DNA from: Boesenbergia rotunda
Lineage: Eukaryota > Streptophyta > Magnoliopsida > Zingiberales > Zingiberaceae
DNA: 64,000 bases
Assembly: GCA_024364735.1 (NCBI GenBank)
Contig: JAGFNQ010002314.1
Coordinates: 275,520 to 339,519, forward strand
Direction of reading: 5' to 3'
The notes beneath the pieces were generated by a model. It made no database searches. It was not told where the DNA came from and was given only the letters and a program-made list of their open reading frames with translations. The position numbers and the translations under genes are program-made. Positions 11,971 through 23,528 of the stretch are shown one piece after another; within the stretch, counting starts at the first letter, position 1, and every line of letters starts with the position of its first letter.

Positions 11971-13955
11971 GATCATCCTCAAACAAGAACGAAAAATATA
12001 CGTCTTAGAGCAACCTCTTCCAGAAGCACCTATCACTATTGCTACTCGCGTCGAAAAGGATGCTTATAAGAAGCATCAGGATGATGCACTTGATGTATCA
12101 TGCCTCATGGTTGCCACCATAAACTCTGAGCTTCAGAAGTAACATGAGAACATGGATGCACATGATATGGTTGAACACTTAAAACAACTATATCAAGGGC
12201 AAGCTAGACACGTGCGGTTTGAGGTGTCTAAGGCCCTATTTGCATGCAAGATGCAAGAAGGAACTCCCGTACTCAAGATGATTGGGTATGTCGAGAATCT
12301 TGAAGGACTAGGATTTCCACTGGGTCAAGAATTGGTCACGGACCTTATCTTGCAATCGTTGTTGGAAGGGTACAAACAATTTGTCATGAACTATAACATT
12401 AACGAAATTGACAAGTCATTGCCTGAGATGCTCAGCATGTTGAGAACTACTGAACCCAATCTCAAGAAAACCAAGACCAGTAATATACTGATGTACAGAA
12501 GGGCAAAGGCAAATGGAAGCCTAAGGGCAAGGGTAAGACCCAAGCCAAAGGCAAGGCCAACTCTATTGCGTTGAAGGCCAAAAGCGGGGTGCCTAAGGAA
12601 GGGACTTGCTTCCACTGTGGTGAGACCGAACATTGGAAGCGGAATTGTAAACTCTACCTAGAGGTAGTAAAGAAGAAAAGAAGTGAGACTTTTGCCTTAG
12701 ATATTTTTGTTATAGAAGTCAATCTATCTATTTCCTCTTCTTGGGTATTAGATACCGATTGTGCATCTCACATTTGTACTAGTGTGCAGGGCCTTCGAAG
12801 AGCTAGATCGTTGACAAAGGGCGAAGTGGACCTACGAGTAGGTAATGGCACAAGAGTTGCTGCTATAGCTGTAGGAACATATTCCTTGTCATTGCCTACT
12901 GGGCTTATCTTAGAACTAGAGGAGTGCTTTTATGTATCTACACTAACTAAGAACATAATTTCTGTTTCTCGTTTGGACAAGAAAGACTTTTCATTTATCA
13001 TAAAGGACAAATGTTGTTCTATAATATTAAATGACATATTCAATTGTAGTGCACCACTTATGAATGAACTTTATGTTCTAGTCTTAGAGAACCCAATCTA
13101 TAACATAAATATCAAACGGTTCAAACCAAATAATTTGAACCAAATGTATCTTTGGCATTGCCACTTAGGTCATATAAATGAGAGTCGCATATCCCAGCTC
13201 CATAAGGTTGGATTACTGGACTCATTTGATTTTGAATCATATGAGACATGTGAATCTTGTCTTCTAGAAAAGATGACCAAGACTTCATTTAGTGGACACG
13301 ACGAAAGAGTGACGGACTTGTTAAGACTCATACATACTGATGTATGTGACCTATTTAATGTCATAGCTAGAGGAGACTATCAGTACTTCATCACTTTTAC
13401 TGATGATGTTAGTAGATACGACTATTTGTATCTAATGAAACACAAGTCAGAATCCTTTGAAAAGTTTAAAGAATTCAAGAGTGAAGTACAAAACCAACTT
13501 GGCAAGAGTATTAAGATGCTTCGATCAGATCGTGGTGATGAATATCTTAGCCAAGAGTTTCGTGACCATCTAGCAGAGTGTGGGATCATATCCCAACTCA
13601 CTCTACCTAGAACACCACAATGAAATGGTGTGTCCAAACGAAGAAATCGTACTCTATTAGATATGGTACGATTAATGATGAGTTAGACAAATCTTCCTAC
13701 TTCCTTCTGGGGATTCGCTCTAGAGACGGCTCTTTTCACACTTAACTGAACTCCATCAAAGGTCGTCATAAAGACACCATATACAATATGGACTGGGAAG
13801 AGTCCCACGATGCCTTTTATGAGGATTTGGGGTTGTGAGACATACGCTCGATGTCAAGTCTCAGATAAACTTGGACCCAAATCTGATAAGTGCTATTTTG
13901 TAGGATATCCCAAGGAAATGAAGGGATATATCTTCTACAATCCCACACAAGGCAA
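11971..13955 (+). pseudogene. Ty1-copia gag-protease-integrase, broken (left part)
   Basis: Enters mid-Gag (IILKQERK...), the N-terminus being cut off by the LTR3 insertion. Gag UBN2 region 11,972-12,490 with in-frame TAA near 12,140; a frameshift near 12,485; CCHC knuckle CFHCGETEHWKRNC about 12,607-12,648; protease WVLDTDCAS near 12,745; GAG_pre-integrase zinc region LWHCHLGH near 13,150; integrase core with LIHTDVCD, TFTDDVS and RSDRGDEY. A TGA at 13,621-13,623 replaces an expected arginine codon. The frame then runs on to GYIFYNPTQ, where the minus-strand element is inserted at 13,956. Homology continues at 21,143. Confidence 0.87.
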
Positions 13956-15493
13956 TGTAGGACCGGTGCCGTCGATAGAGGGGGGGTGAATATCGACCGT
14001 TCAAAATCTTTCGGAAATCTTCGTTCGTAAAACTATTCAGATCGTTAGTGCAGCGGAAAATAAAAACAAAACGAACACAGGTACACAGCGGATTTTACTT
14101 GGTTCCCGACCCCCCAGGGTCAGTACATCCAAGGCCTATGCACAGGAACGCCCGTCCACTATTAGTCTCCTTCCCGGACTTTCCGGAGGTGGAGAAACCC
14201 GAATTATAGTGCAATATTATAAGCAATAATATAAAAATTTAAGTACAGTAATTAAAAGCAAACCAACGAGACAAAGTCAGAAGCTCGGCCGATCTGGACC
14301 TCCGAAGTGCCGCGCACCTCCTCCTGGAGCCTCCCGGTCGTAGAGCCTCGTTTCTAGCGCGTTGTTGTCGGTCGGAATGATCAGAACAGTACTTGGAAGT
14401 CGTGTTTGAAGCAGAGGGGTCGAAGCCCCTTATATAGGCCTCCTGGGGGCGCCCCGGAAGACTCGGTCAAACCTTATCCTTGCGCCTACCTCGTCACAGG
14501 TGATAAGATCATTGACCAGGGCGCCCCGAATATCCCGGGCGCCCTCTTGAGCGCTTATCCTGTGCTTTGTTCTCGTAGCAGCAAAATAGTGTTGACCAGG
14601 GCGCCCTGGTGCATGAGGGCGCCCTGGTGCATGAGGGCGCCCCCAACACTGGGGCACCCTGCATTAACACTGCAAGGCTAGTTCTTCTGTTTGCTTTGTC
14701 TCCGGTTCTTGTTACCTGCAAGATACACAAACACAAAGCATATATGCATATAATATTAAGCTTAAGGACTTGGTTCGGACTTCGGATTTGCACGAAACCC
14801 TAGGTCGAACCGGCACGAGTTCCTATCCCCGAGAACTCGCCCTTCACCTACTCCTTTCAGGAGACGGTTGCCACCCAGTCCTTCGGATGGACTTTTGCTT
14901 AGCCTCCGATTACTCCGGATCTCGAGACGCTCGAACCCCGACCCGTCTCTACTCCTGTCCTTAGTCATCACTCAGCTAAGTTGCTCAGTCCCTTGGACCA
15001 AGACTCATTACCTAGCAATCCTTCGCCAGGTGCCTAGCAGTCCTTCGCCAGGTCTTCATTCCCTAGCAGCCCTTCGCTAGGTGCCTAGCAGCCCTTCGCT
15101 AGGTCTTAGGTTACGATACCTAGCAGCCCTTCGCTAGGTGCCTAGCAACCCGTCGCTAGGTCTTTAGGTTATGATACCTAGCAGCCCTTCGCTAGGTACC
15201 TAGCAACCCTTCGCTAGGTCTTTAGGTTACGATACCTAGCAGCCCTTCGCTAGGTGCCTAGCAGCCCGTCGCTAGGTCTTTAGGTTATGATACCTAGCAG
15301 CCCTTCGCTAGGTGCCTAGCAGCCCTTCGCTAGGTCTTTAGGTTTCGATGCCTAGATTAACTAGGACTTTTCTTCAGCTTAGGTCACTTCTCTCTTACTC
15401 CTCTTTGTCTGTTCAATATATCACTGACTTAAGTGTATTGTCAAACATTAAAACACTTAAAGAGGAATACCATTGATGCAACTTGCACCAACA
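13956..15493 (-). repeat. 3' LTR of gag-only element
   Basis: 1538 bp. On the minus strand: CCTAGC...GCTAGG array (15,000-15,350), GGCGCC palindromes (14,448-14,645), TATA box TATATAA at about 14,430-14,437, hairpin CTTGG...CCAAG (14,098-14,133), ATTCACCCCCCCTCTATCGA near the end. It differs from the 5' LTR mainly by copy number, for example a duplicated GTGCATGAGGGCGCCCTG unit. Confidence 0.92.
15000..15350 (-). repeat. Array of CCTAGC...GCTAGG stem-loop units
   Basis: About a dozen 21-bp units CCTAGCAGCCCTTCGCTAGGT, grouped in pairs separated by CTTTAGGTTACGATA (super-period about 59 bp). Each unit is an inverted repeat with 6-bp arms and an 8-bp loop. Confidence 0.9.
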
Positions 15494-17699
15494 ATCTCCC
15501 CCTTTTTGATGTTTGACAATAACTTAAGTTAGATTGGTTTAAAGGGGCTAAATCACTATCCTTGGAAAAAATGAAAAAGGTTTTGAAACTACATTTTTTA
15601 TCTTTGGGAGAAAATTTTCCTAACTTAAGCACACCTCTCCCCCTTTGTCATACATCAAAAATAATACTTGTACCAATAATGAGAGTATTTTTGAAGATAC
15701 TTAGTATAAAATTTTGAAAGATACCAAAAACTAATACTTAAGTATTTTGAACTTAGACAACTTAGACAATGTTTTTGAGAGAATGTCAAATATTTTGAAA
15801 GATGATCTTTGAGGCATGTAACTACTTTTGAAAAATAATAGAGTCAGCAGTTTTTGAAAAATGATATTTTGAAAAATAATAAGTAATTTTTGAAAAATAT
15901 TTTTTTTTAATTAAGTACTTTTGAAAGAATATTAGGCTTTGAAAGACATAAGTACTTTTGAAAACATAATATTTGACTTTACTTGGATTATTTTTCAGTC
16001 TGACACCATCCTGGGAAACCTTGTTGACTACAAGGACATTTCCTAAGTGTCCTGAAAGTTTTCCAACCCAAGTAAACATTATAAAAAATTTCATAAGTCA
16101 TAGAATGTAAGTTAATTTTGAAAAGTATAAGAATTTTAAAGTTATAATACTTGATTCGGTTTATCTTCCAGTCTGACACAATCATAGGAAACCTTGTTGA
16201 CTACAAGGACATTTTCCTAAGTGTCTTGGAGGATTTTTCAAACTCAAGGTATTATTTCAAATTGATCAAAATCAGATGAATTTTTTGGAAAAATTTTATA
16301 AAAATTTGATAGCATTTTAAAATAATACTTATGTTTTCAATAGGATTTGAAAATATCACGCATGAAAACATTTGAATTATTCAATAATTCTTTTAATTTG
16401 ACCTCCCCCTAAACTTGACCTAGTCCTGGGAAGCTTGTTGACCACAAGTACTCTTCCTCTAAGTCTTAAGGGTTGATTCAAATTAAGGAAATTATTTAAT
16501 AATTTCAAAACAATTAATTAAACAAAATTGTTTCAGAAGTTTAATTTAGACTCCCCCTAAATATGACACGTCCTAGGAGTCCATGTAGATTATGAAGTGG
16601 ACTTTCCTCTGTGTCTTTAGGGTTTATCAAAATCAAACAAGACAGGTAAATTTTACAACATAAATCTCCTTTTTTTCGAAAAACACATGTGATAACGATT
16701 TAAAGCTCAATTTTCGAAAAGTATTTTCAAATAATAGTAAATTTTTAAAGTGTAAATTTTTAAAAAATAATGAAAAGTACTTCCCCTGTACCTGATACCG
16801 TTTGACTCTATCTAAGTGCCTTAAGGAACTTTAGTGTTGTCTTAAGAGGCTTGTGTCTAATAGAGTGAGTCAAACAAATTTTTGAAAAGATATATTTTTG
16901 GAAAAATGTATAATATATATAATCAAACAGATAAGCATGAATTCCATAAAAACATTATTATGTTGAAGCACTATTTTAAAAATATATTTTTATGAAAATA
17001 TTCTAATAATTTTGAAAAACAATTTTGAAAAATATTTTTCAATTCATTAGTCCTTAACATCTCACTCATTTTAGATGTATCAATACAACAAGCATAGTTG
17101 CCTTATAGGTGTATTGTGAGATGCTTGATTTATTTTTCTGAATTTATTAACTCTAAGAATTAATTGAAGCTTGTGTTAGATTTGAATTTAACAAAGAATA
17201 ATTTAAATTTGAAATTCAAAAATTGGCTTCCAGGTCTTGGCGAGGCACTAGGCCTTCTTTGACCGTAGCCTTATGGGATCATCCACCCTTTCCTTGACAA
17301 AGCCGTTTAATGAAGTTTCATTTTCAAGATTAATCTTTGAAAAAGTTCTGGTCTAACTAGTTTGGGTTTTGGATCGGTAGCTTCGGCTAGTTTCACCAGT
17401 CTAAAGAGACCAAGTGAACTTGATCTTATTAGAATTGGCTTCCCTAACGTACTATCATCTCACCGCCACCCAATACTAGGTTGATCAAGTTTCAATTATT
17501 CTTTTTCCTATAGCCGTTCTAATATATGCATAACATTTAAATATGCATGACATGTCATATATTTTAAAAGAATAGCAAATGCATGTCATGGCAATTGTGC
17601 ATGAGTCAAACAAGTCAGATAATTTTATTTAAGTTTCTACAATGTATCAAATTCTCGATTTGATACATGTCGTGTGAACCGGCGAATATGTCAACCCAC
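15494..17699 (-). other. Non-coding 3' internal region of gag-only element
   Basis: AT-rich with no ORF of note. It contains repeated blocks of about 60 bp with CCTTGTTGACTACAAGG (16,019-16,035; 16,192-16,208) and GCTTGTTGACCACAAGT (16,433-16,449), each near a 'GTCCTGGGA' or similar motif. The part at 17,220-17,490 is the reverse homologue of 1288-1560. Confidence 0.7.
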
Positions 17700-18490
17700 T
17701 TTGACATATTTAATTTTATTAATTTTAATTGTTGCGGTTTGGGTAAGGTTTTAGTTTTAGTTCGAGTTTATGTTATTTAAGTTTTAATTGGATTTAATTG
17801 AGAATTAATTGATGTTTGAATTTAAAGTCAAATTTTAATTGGAGTAAATTGAATTAATTAAGTTTATTTGAATTAATTTGAATTTAATTGAATTTTACTT
17901 AAATTATTTGAATTAATTCGAATTTAATTGAATTTTAATTAAATTAGTTGAATTAATTCGAATTTAATTGAATTAAACTAGAATTATTAAGAATTAATTA
18001 ATTTGAATTTATTTAAATTATTAAGATTTAGTTTGAATTTAATTAGGATTTAATTAAGATTTAATTTGACTTTAATTAGGATTTAATTTGAATTTAATTA
18101 GAATTTAATTAGGATTTAGTTTGAATTTTAATTAGGATTTAATTAAGATTTAATTTGAATTTAATTAGGATTTAATTAAGATTTAATTTGAATTTTAATT
18201 AGGATTTAATTAAGATTTAATTTGAATTAATTTGGATTTAATTATGATTTAATTAAGATTTAATTTGAATTTAATTTAAATTAATTAAGATTTAATTCAA
18301 TTTAATTTGAATTCGAATTAGGATTTAATTTAATTTAATTTAAATTAATTAAGATTTAATTCGAAATTAATTAAGATTTAATTTGAAAATAATTAAGATT
18401 TAATTTGAAATTAATTAAGATTTAATTTGAAATTAATTTAATTTCGAATTAGGATTTAATTTGAATTTAATTTGGATTTAATTTAATTTA
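17700..18490 (-). repeat. AT-rich minisatellite (about 33-bp period)
   Basis: Long run of AATTTGAATTTAATTAGG / ATTTAATTAAGATTT variants, built from roughly 11-bp subunits. It follows directly on the Asn-rich coding region, and may be expanded, decayed coding repeat. Confidence 0.85.
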
Positions 18491-19533
18491 ATCTGAATTT
18501 TTTTTAAGGTTATAATGATTAATTAATAATTGTGGGTTTAAATTCATCATTTTCATTATTTCAAAAATTTCTTCTTCATCTTTATCTTTCTTTTCAAGTT
18601 TTTCTAATAATTTTGATTTATTTGAATTTTTGTAATTTTTATTGATTATGGCATTTATCTTAGAAAATTCTATCTCCTCCTTAAGATTAGATTTTTCAAT
18701 ATTCTCACAGTAGGTGGAGTAATTTGGGCCACTAATTAATGTTTTGTAATAATCTTTAATATTATCTATAATTAAATTATTATCTAGGAGAATTTTATCT
18801 TCAAAATTATCCTCAGATATATTTTCAATATTTTTAACATTAATCTCTAGATTATCTTTAAGATTTTCAGAATTAATTTCTGAATTATCCTTAGGATTTG
18901 CAAATTTGAATTCCAAATTATCCTTAGGATTAATTTTGTCTAAATTAAGATTATCAGAATTAATATTATCAGTATTAATTTTATCAGGATAATTATCAGA
19001 ATTGATTTCATTAGAATAATTGTCAGAATTAATTTTATCAGAATAATTATCAGAATTTATTTAGATTTAATATCAGAATTAATTTTATCAAAATAATTAT
19101 CAAAATTTATTTTAGATTTAATATCAGAATTAATTTTAGTAATTATTGAATTGGTATCAGTAATTAAATAGTTGATTTTGGATATTTTAATCATATCCGT
19201 ATTTTCTAATTTTTCATGCAAAATATTTAATCTACTATGTAGTAAATTTAATTTATCAGAAAAATTGACTGAATTATCTAAAGACAGTGCAGGAAATTGT
19301 AAAACTTTTGGAACGTAAATCTTACGTACCTTCGCCGGACACTTATTTTTGTAGTGTCCGTACTTCTCGCATTTGAAGCATCGTACGTGATCTTTGTTTT
19401 TCCGGACCTCTGGCGCTGGTACCCCCTGTGCCGCCGGTGATGTAGACCGAATCTTACGAGTAGGGCACTGATTTTTGTAGTGCCCTCTCTCCCTGCACGT
19501 GAAACAAATAATATGCAATTTAAAATTAGACAT
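18488..19533 (-). pseudogene. Zinc-knuckle, Asn-rich Gag-like protein (frameshifted)
   Basis: ATG at 19,533 lies about 90 bp after the primer site. Two CCHC knuckles appear near the N-terminus (CFTCRERGHYKNQC, residues 10-23; CFKCEKYGHYKNKC, residues 54-67). A coiled, Asn/Lys/Asp-rich tail with NSD-K repeats follows. The frame stops at 19,057 after 158 residues because one T of a T-run (compare 19,065 with 19,102) is missing; the same protein character resumes in another frame to 18,488 (142-residue open stretch from 18,916). No capsid (UBN2) domain is visible, unlike the gag remnants at 35.5 and 43.5 kb. It could be a nucleic-acid-binding packaging protein; function is inference. Confidence 0.65.
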
Positions 19534-19623
19534 TAAAAAAAATGTACCTGATTCACCCCTGGGCTCCCCCTCAACTCCTGGCGTCGTTGCTCCGTCGGCG
19601 GTTAGTCCGGTGAAGAGCGGCTC

Positions 19624-19637
19624 GGCTCTGATACCAA
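19624..19637 (-). other. Primer binding site of gag-only element
   Basis: Minus-strand TTGGTATCAGAGCC lies one base inside the 5' LTR end and is complementary to initiator tRNA-Met. Confidence 0.9.
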
Positions 19638-19638
19638 T

Positions 19639-21142
19639 TGTAGGACCGGTGCCATCGATAGAGGGGGAGGTGAATATCGACCGTTCAAAATCTTTCGGAA
19701 ATCTTCGTTCGTAAAACTATTCAGATCGTTAGTGCAGCGGAAAATAAAAACAAAACGAACACAGGTACACAGCGGATTTTACTTGGTTCCCGACCCCCCA
19801 GGGTCAGTACATCCAAGGCCTATGCACGGGAACGCCCGTCCACTATTGGTCTCCTTCCCGGACTTTCTGGAGGCGGAGAAACCCGACTTACAGTGCAATA
19901 TTACAAGCAATAATATAGAAATTTAAGTACAGTAATTAAAAAGCAAACCAACGAGACAAAGTCAGAAGCTCGGCCGATCTGGACCTCCGAAGTGCCGCGC
20001 ACCTCCTCCTGGAGCCTCCCGGTCGTAGAGCCTCGTTTCTAGCACGTTGTCGTCGGTCGGAATGATCAGAACAGTACTTGGAAGTCGTGTTTGAAGCAGA
20101 GGGGTCGAAGCCCCTTATATAGGCCTCCTGGGGGCGCCCTGGACGCTGGGGGCGCCCCGGAAGACTCGGTCAAACCTTATCCTTGCGCCTACCTCGTCGC
20201 AGGTGATAAGATCATTGACCAGGGCGCCCCGAATATCCCGGGCGCCCTCTTGAGCGCTTATCCTGTGCTTCGTTCTCGTAGCAGCGAAATAGTGTTGACC
20301 AGGGCGCCCTGGTGCATGAGGGCGCCCCCAACACTGGGGCACCCTGCATTAACACTGCAAGGCTAGTTCTTCTGCTTGCTTTGTCTCCGGTTCTTGTTAC
20401 CTGCAAGATACACAAACACAAAGCATATATGCATATAATATTAAGCTTAAGGACTTGGTTCGGACTTCGGATTTGCACGAAACCCTAGGTCGAACCGGCA
20501 CGAGTTCCTATCCCCGAGAACTCGCCCTTCACCTACTCCTTTCAGGAGACGGTTGCCACCCAGTCCTTCGGATGGACTTTTGCTTAGCCTCCGATTACTC
20601 CGGATCTCGAGACACCCGAACCCCGACCCGTCTCTACTCCTGTCCTTAGTCATCGCTCAGCTAAGTTGCTCAGTCCCTTGGACCAAGACTCATTACCTAG
20701 CAATCCTTCGCCAGGTGCCTAGCAGTCCTTCGCCAGGTCTTCATTCCCTAGCAGCCCTTCGCTAGGTGCCTAGCAGCCCTTCGCTAGGTCTTAGGTTACG
20801 ATACCTAGCAGCCCTTCACTAGGTGCCTAGCAGCCCGTCGCTAGGTCTTTAGGTTATGATACCTAGCAGCCCTTCGCTAGGTGCCTAGCAGCCCTTCGCT
20901 AGGTCTTTAGGTTACGATACCTAGCAGCCCTTCGCTAGGTGCCTAGCAGCCCTTCTCTAGGTGCCTAGCAGCCCTTCGCTAGGTCTTTAGGTTTCGATGC
21001 CTAGATTAACTAGGACTTTTCTTCAGCTTAGGTCACTTCTCTCTTACTCCCCTTTGTCTGTTCAATATATCACTGACTTAAGTATATTGTCAAACATTAA
21101 AACACTTAAAGAGGAATACCATTGATGCAACTTGCACCAACA
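19639..21142 (-). repeat. 5' LTR of gag-only element
   Basis: 1504-bp partner of 13,956-15,493. TATA box on the minus strand at about 20,116-20,122, hairpin CTTGG...CCAAG at 19,782-19,817, stem-loop array at 20,695-21,000 with fewer units than in the 3' LTR, and an additional GCCCTGGACGCTGGGG segment. Confidence 0.92.
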
Positions 21143-23039
21143 GGCAATGCGTTTGTCGCTAAAATGGTATTTTTCTCGAAAGAGAGTTTATTTCTAGAAG
21201 AAATAGTGGGAGTAAAATCCATCTTAAAGAAGTTCAAGATGCAAATTGTACTGAGGCCTTGATGAACATTGAACAGGCACCACAAAGTGTTGTTGATCAT
21301 GAGATTGTTGCACAAGAAGTTGTGGAGTAACAACTTGTTCATGTAGACCAACCTCTTCGCAGATCTGATAGGATACGTCGTCAGTCTGAGAGATACTCAT
21401 TTCTCTTGTCTGACCATGTTGATGTTATGTTTGTTGAGTTGAACGAGCCTATATCCTATCAAGAAGCTGTGGTGATCTTAGATTCTGAGAAATGGCTAGA
21501 GGCCATGAAGTCTGAAATGGAATCCATATACATTAACCAAGTATGGACTTTGGTTGATCCACCTGAGGGAATTAAACCCATTGGGTGTAAGTGGGTCTTC
21601 AAAAGAAAGACTGGCATATATGGTCTTATGCATACCTATAAAGGGCGATTGGTAACCAATGATTTCAAGCAGATTCATGGTATCGACTATGATGAAACCT
21701 TTTCACCAATTGTGATTCTTAAATCTATTGGGATCATGCTTGCTATTGTAGCTTACCATGATTACGAGATCTGACAGATGGATGTCAAAATCGCATTTCT
21801 AAATGGGAATCTATACGAGGATGTGTACATTATACAACCCGAGAGTTTTGTAGATCCAGAGCATGCTGGAAAGGTATGTAAGTTGTAAAGGTCCATTTAT
21901 GGGCTAAAGCAAGCTTCTCGAAGTTGGAATCTTCGATTCGATGATGCAATCAACGCGTTTGGTTTCATCAAGAATGAAGATGAACCCTGTCTCTACAAGA
22001 GGGTTAGTGGGAGCACAGTTATCTTCCTGATCTTGTATGTGAATGACATACTCTTCATTAGAAATGATATCCCTTCACTACAGTCTGTGAAGATGTGGCT
22101 AGGGAATTGTTTCTCAATGAAAGACTTAGGTGAAGCAGCCTATATCCTAGGCATCATGATCTATAGAGATAGATCTAAAAGATTGCTTGGCTTAGGTCAG
22201 AGTATATATATTGACAATGTGCTTAATCGTTTTGCCATGCAGAATTCCAAGAAGGGATTTCTGTTGATGTCTCATGGTGTAAGTCTTTCGAAGATTCAAT
22301 GTCCCTCTTCTAAGGAGGAGAGAAACTGCATGGATCAGATCCCTTATGCATCCTCTATAGGGTTTATCATGTACGCCATGCTTTGTACCTGTCCAGATGT
22401 CTCGTATGCTTTGAGCATGATGAGCAGATACCAGTCAGATCCAAGCGAAAGTCACTGGATAACTATCAAGAATATTCTTAAGTACTTACGAAGGACGAAA
22501 GAATATTTCTTGATATTTGAAGGCAATGAGGAGCTAGCTATAAAGGGTAACAGTGACGCAAGCTTCCAAATCGACAGGTATGATTTTAGATCGCAGTCAG
22601 GGTATGTATTTTGCTTGAATGGTGGCGCTGTGAGCTGTAAGAGTTCGAAATAGGACATAGTCGTAGATTCTACAACAGAGGCCGAGTATATTGCTGTGTC
22701 TGATGCAGCAAAAGAGGTTGTTTGGCTCCGGAAGTTCATTATAGAGTTTGGTATGGTTCCTAGTATAGCAGACCCAATAGACCTCTATTGTGACAACAAT
22801 GAGGTTATTGCACAAGCTAAGGAACCTCGCTCTCATCAGTGGACCAAACACATACTATGACACTTTCATCTCATTCAAGAGATCATCGATAGAGGAGATG
22901 TGAGGATAGGCAGAGTATCCACTGATGCTAATATCGCGGATCCTTTGACCAAAGCTTTGGCACAGAAGAAACATGATGATCTCACTAGATCACTAGGTAT
23001 TAGATATTACAGTGATTGACACTAGTGTTAGTGGGAGAT
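21143..23039 (+). pseudogene. Ty1-copia reverse transcriptase-RNase H, broken (right part)
   Basis: Continues the integrase C-terminal frame (NAFVAKMVFF) after the GGCAA duplication. Reverse transcriptase: WLEAMKSEME, GCKWVFKRK, a TGA near 21,773 where Trp is expected, QMDVKIAFLNG, a stop near 21,886, GLKQASRSWN, LYVNDILFI. Catalytic YVDD is YVND, so the polymerase would be dead even without the stops. RNase H: DASFQ, DSTTEAEYIAVS, SHQWTKHI, IADPLTKAL. Stops at about 22,651 and 22,857. It ends before purine tract GTGGGAGAT and the 3' LTR. The motifs fit the Angela/Tork side of Ty1-copia. Confidence 0.87.
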
Positions 23040-23528
23040 TGTTAGTAGGAGCCCTAGAGCCAATTATGTGATGATTGACTAGGGACTTTTTGTATCATAT
23101 TCTATCATTAATAAAGGCATGTTTGGTTATTATACTTTATATTTATGCCAAATAACTAAGTATAATAATGTCCTTAGGTAGTAGGTTCTTATCTATATTA
23201 TATCGATTGGTTAAATCGATAGTGAGATGATATAGAGAATACTATACTAAACCATTCCTAGTCAAGCATTAATATTCAAGGACAATATTAATGCATGGAG
23301 ACTAGCATGTAGGTCAATTGATGACTTGAGCTCACAAGTCATGGATATATGGAAGTGATCCGGCATACCTCGGACAAGCGGGATAAGCGAAGGGCACGCG
23401 CCAAAGGTATACCTATACGATAGGAATTTGTAAATTAACTTTGTATGAGTTTTCTTTTGCTTGGATCACTTGTGGGGTCTCTTATTTCCATTGCGATTTT
23501 TGAATATTTTTGCCTAGAGATCCCTACA
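23040..23528 (+). mobile_element. 3' LTR of the copia element, internally deleted
   Basis: 489 bp, TGTTAGTAGGAGCC...GATCCCTACA. Both ends match the 1678-bp solo LTR at 40,751-42,428, but about 1.19 kb of the middle is missing near 23,350. The 5' LTR of this copia is outside the window. Confidence 0.85.

Larger units (their letters stand above)
13956..21142 (-). mobile_element. Gag-only, pol-less LTR element (7187 bp) inserted in copia
   Basis: Complete element with TG...CA ends and exact 5-bp TSD GGCAA (13,951-13,955; 21,143-21,147). LTRs 13,956-15,493 (3') and 19,639-21,142 (5') are almost identical. Purine tract (minus AAAAAGGGGGAGAT) at 15,494-15,508; primer site TTGGTATCAGAGCC at 19,624-19,637. 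Removing it rejoins the copia integrase frame exactly. The 4.1-kb interior has zinc-knuckle coding sequence but no protease, integrase or reverse transcriptase, so it must depend on proteins from another element. The purine tract and primer site resemble Sirevirus signatures (known for that lineage); the assignment is inference. Confidence 0.92.

Noticed and set aside
19499..19580. Intron in the zinc-knuckle gene (CAG|GTACAT ... CACGTGCAG)
   Set aside because: Splicing would delete the first two cysteines of the first CCHC knuckle.
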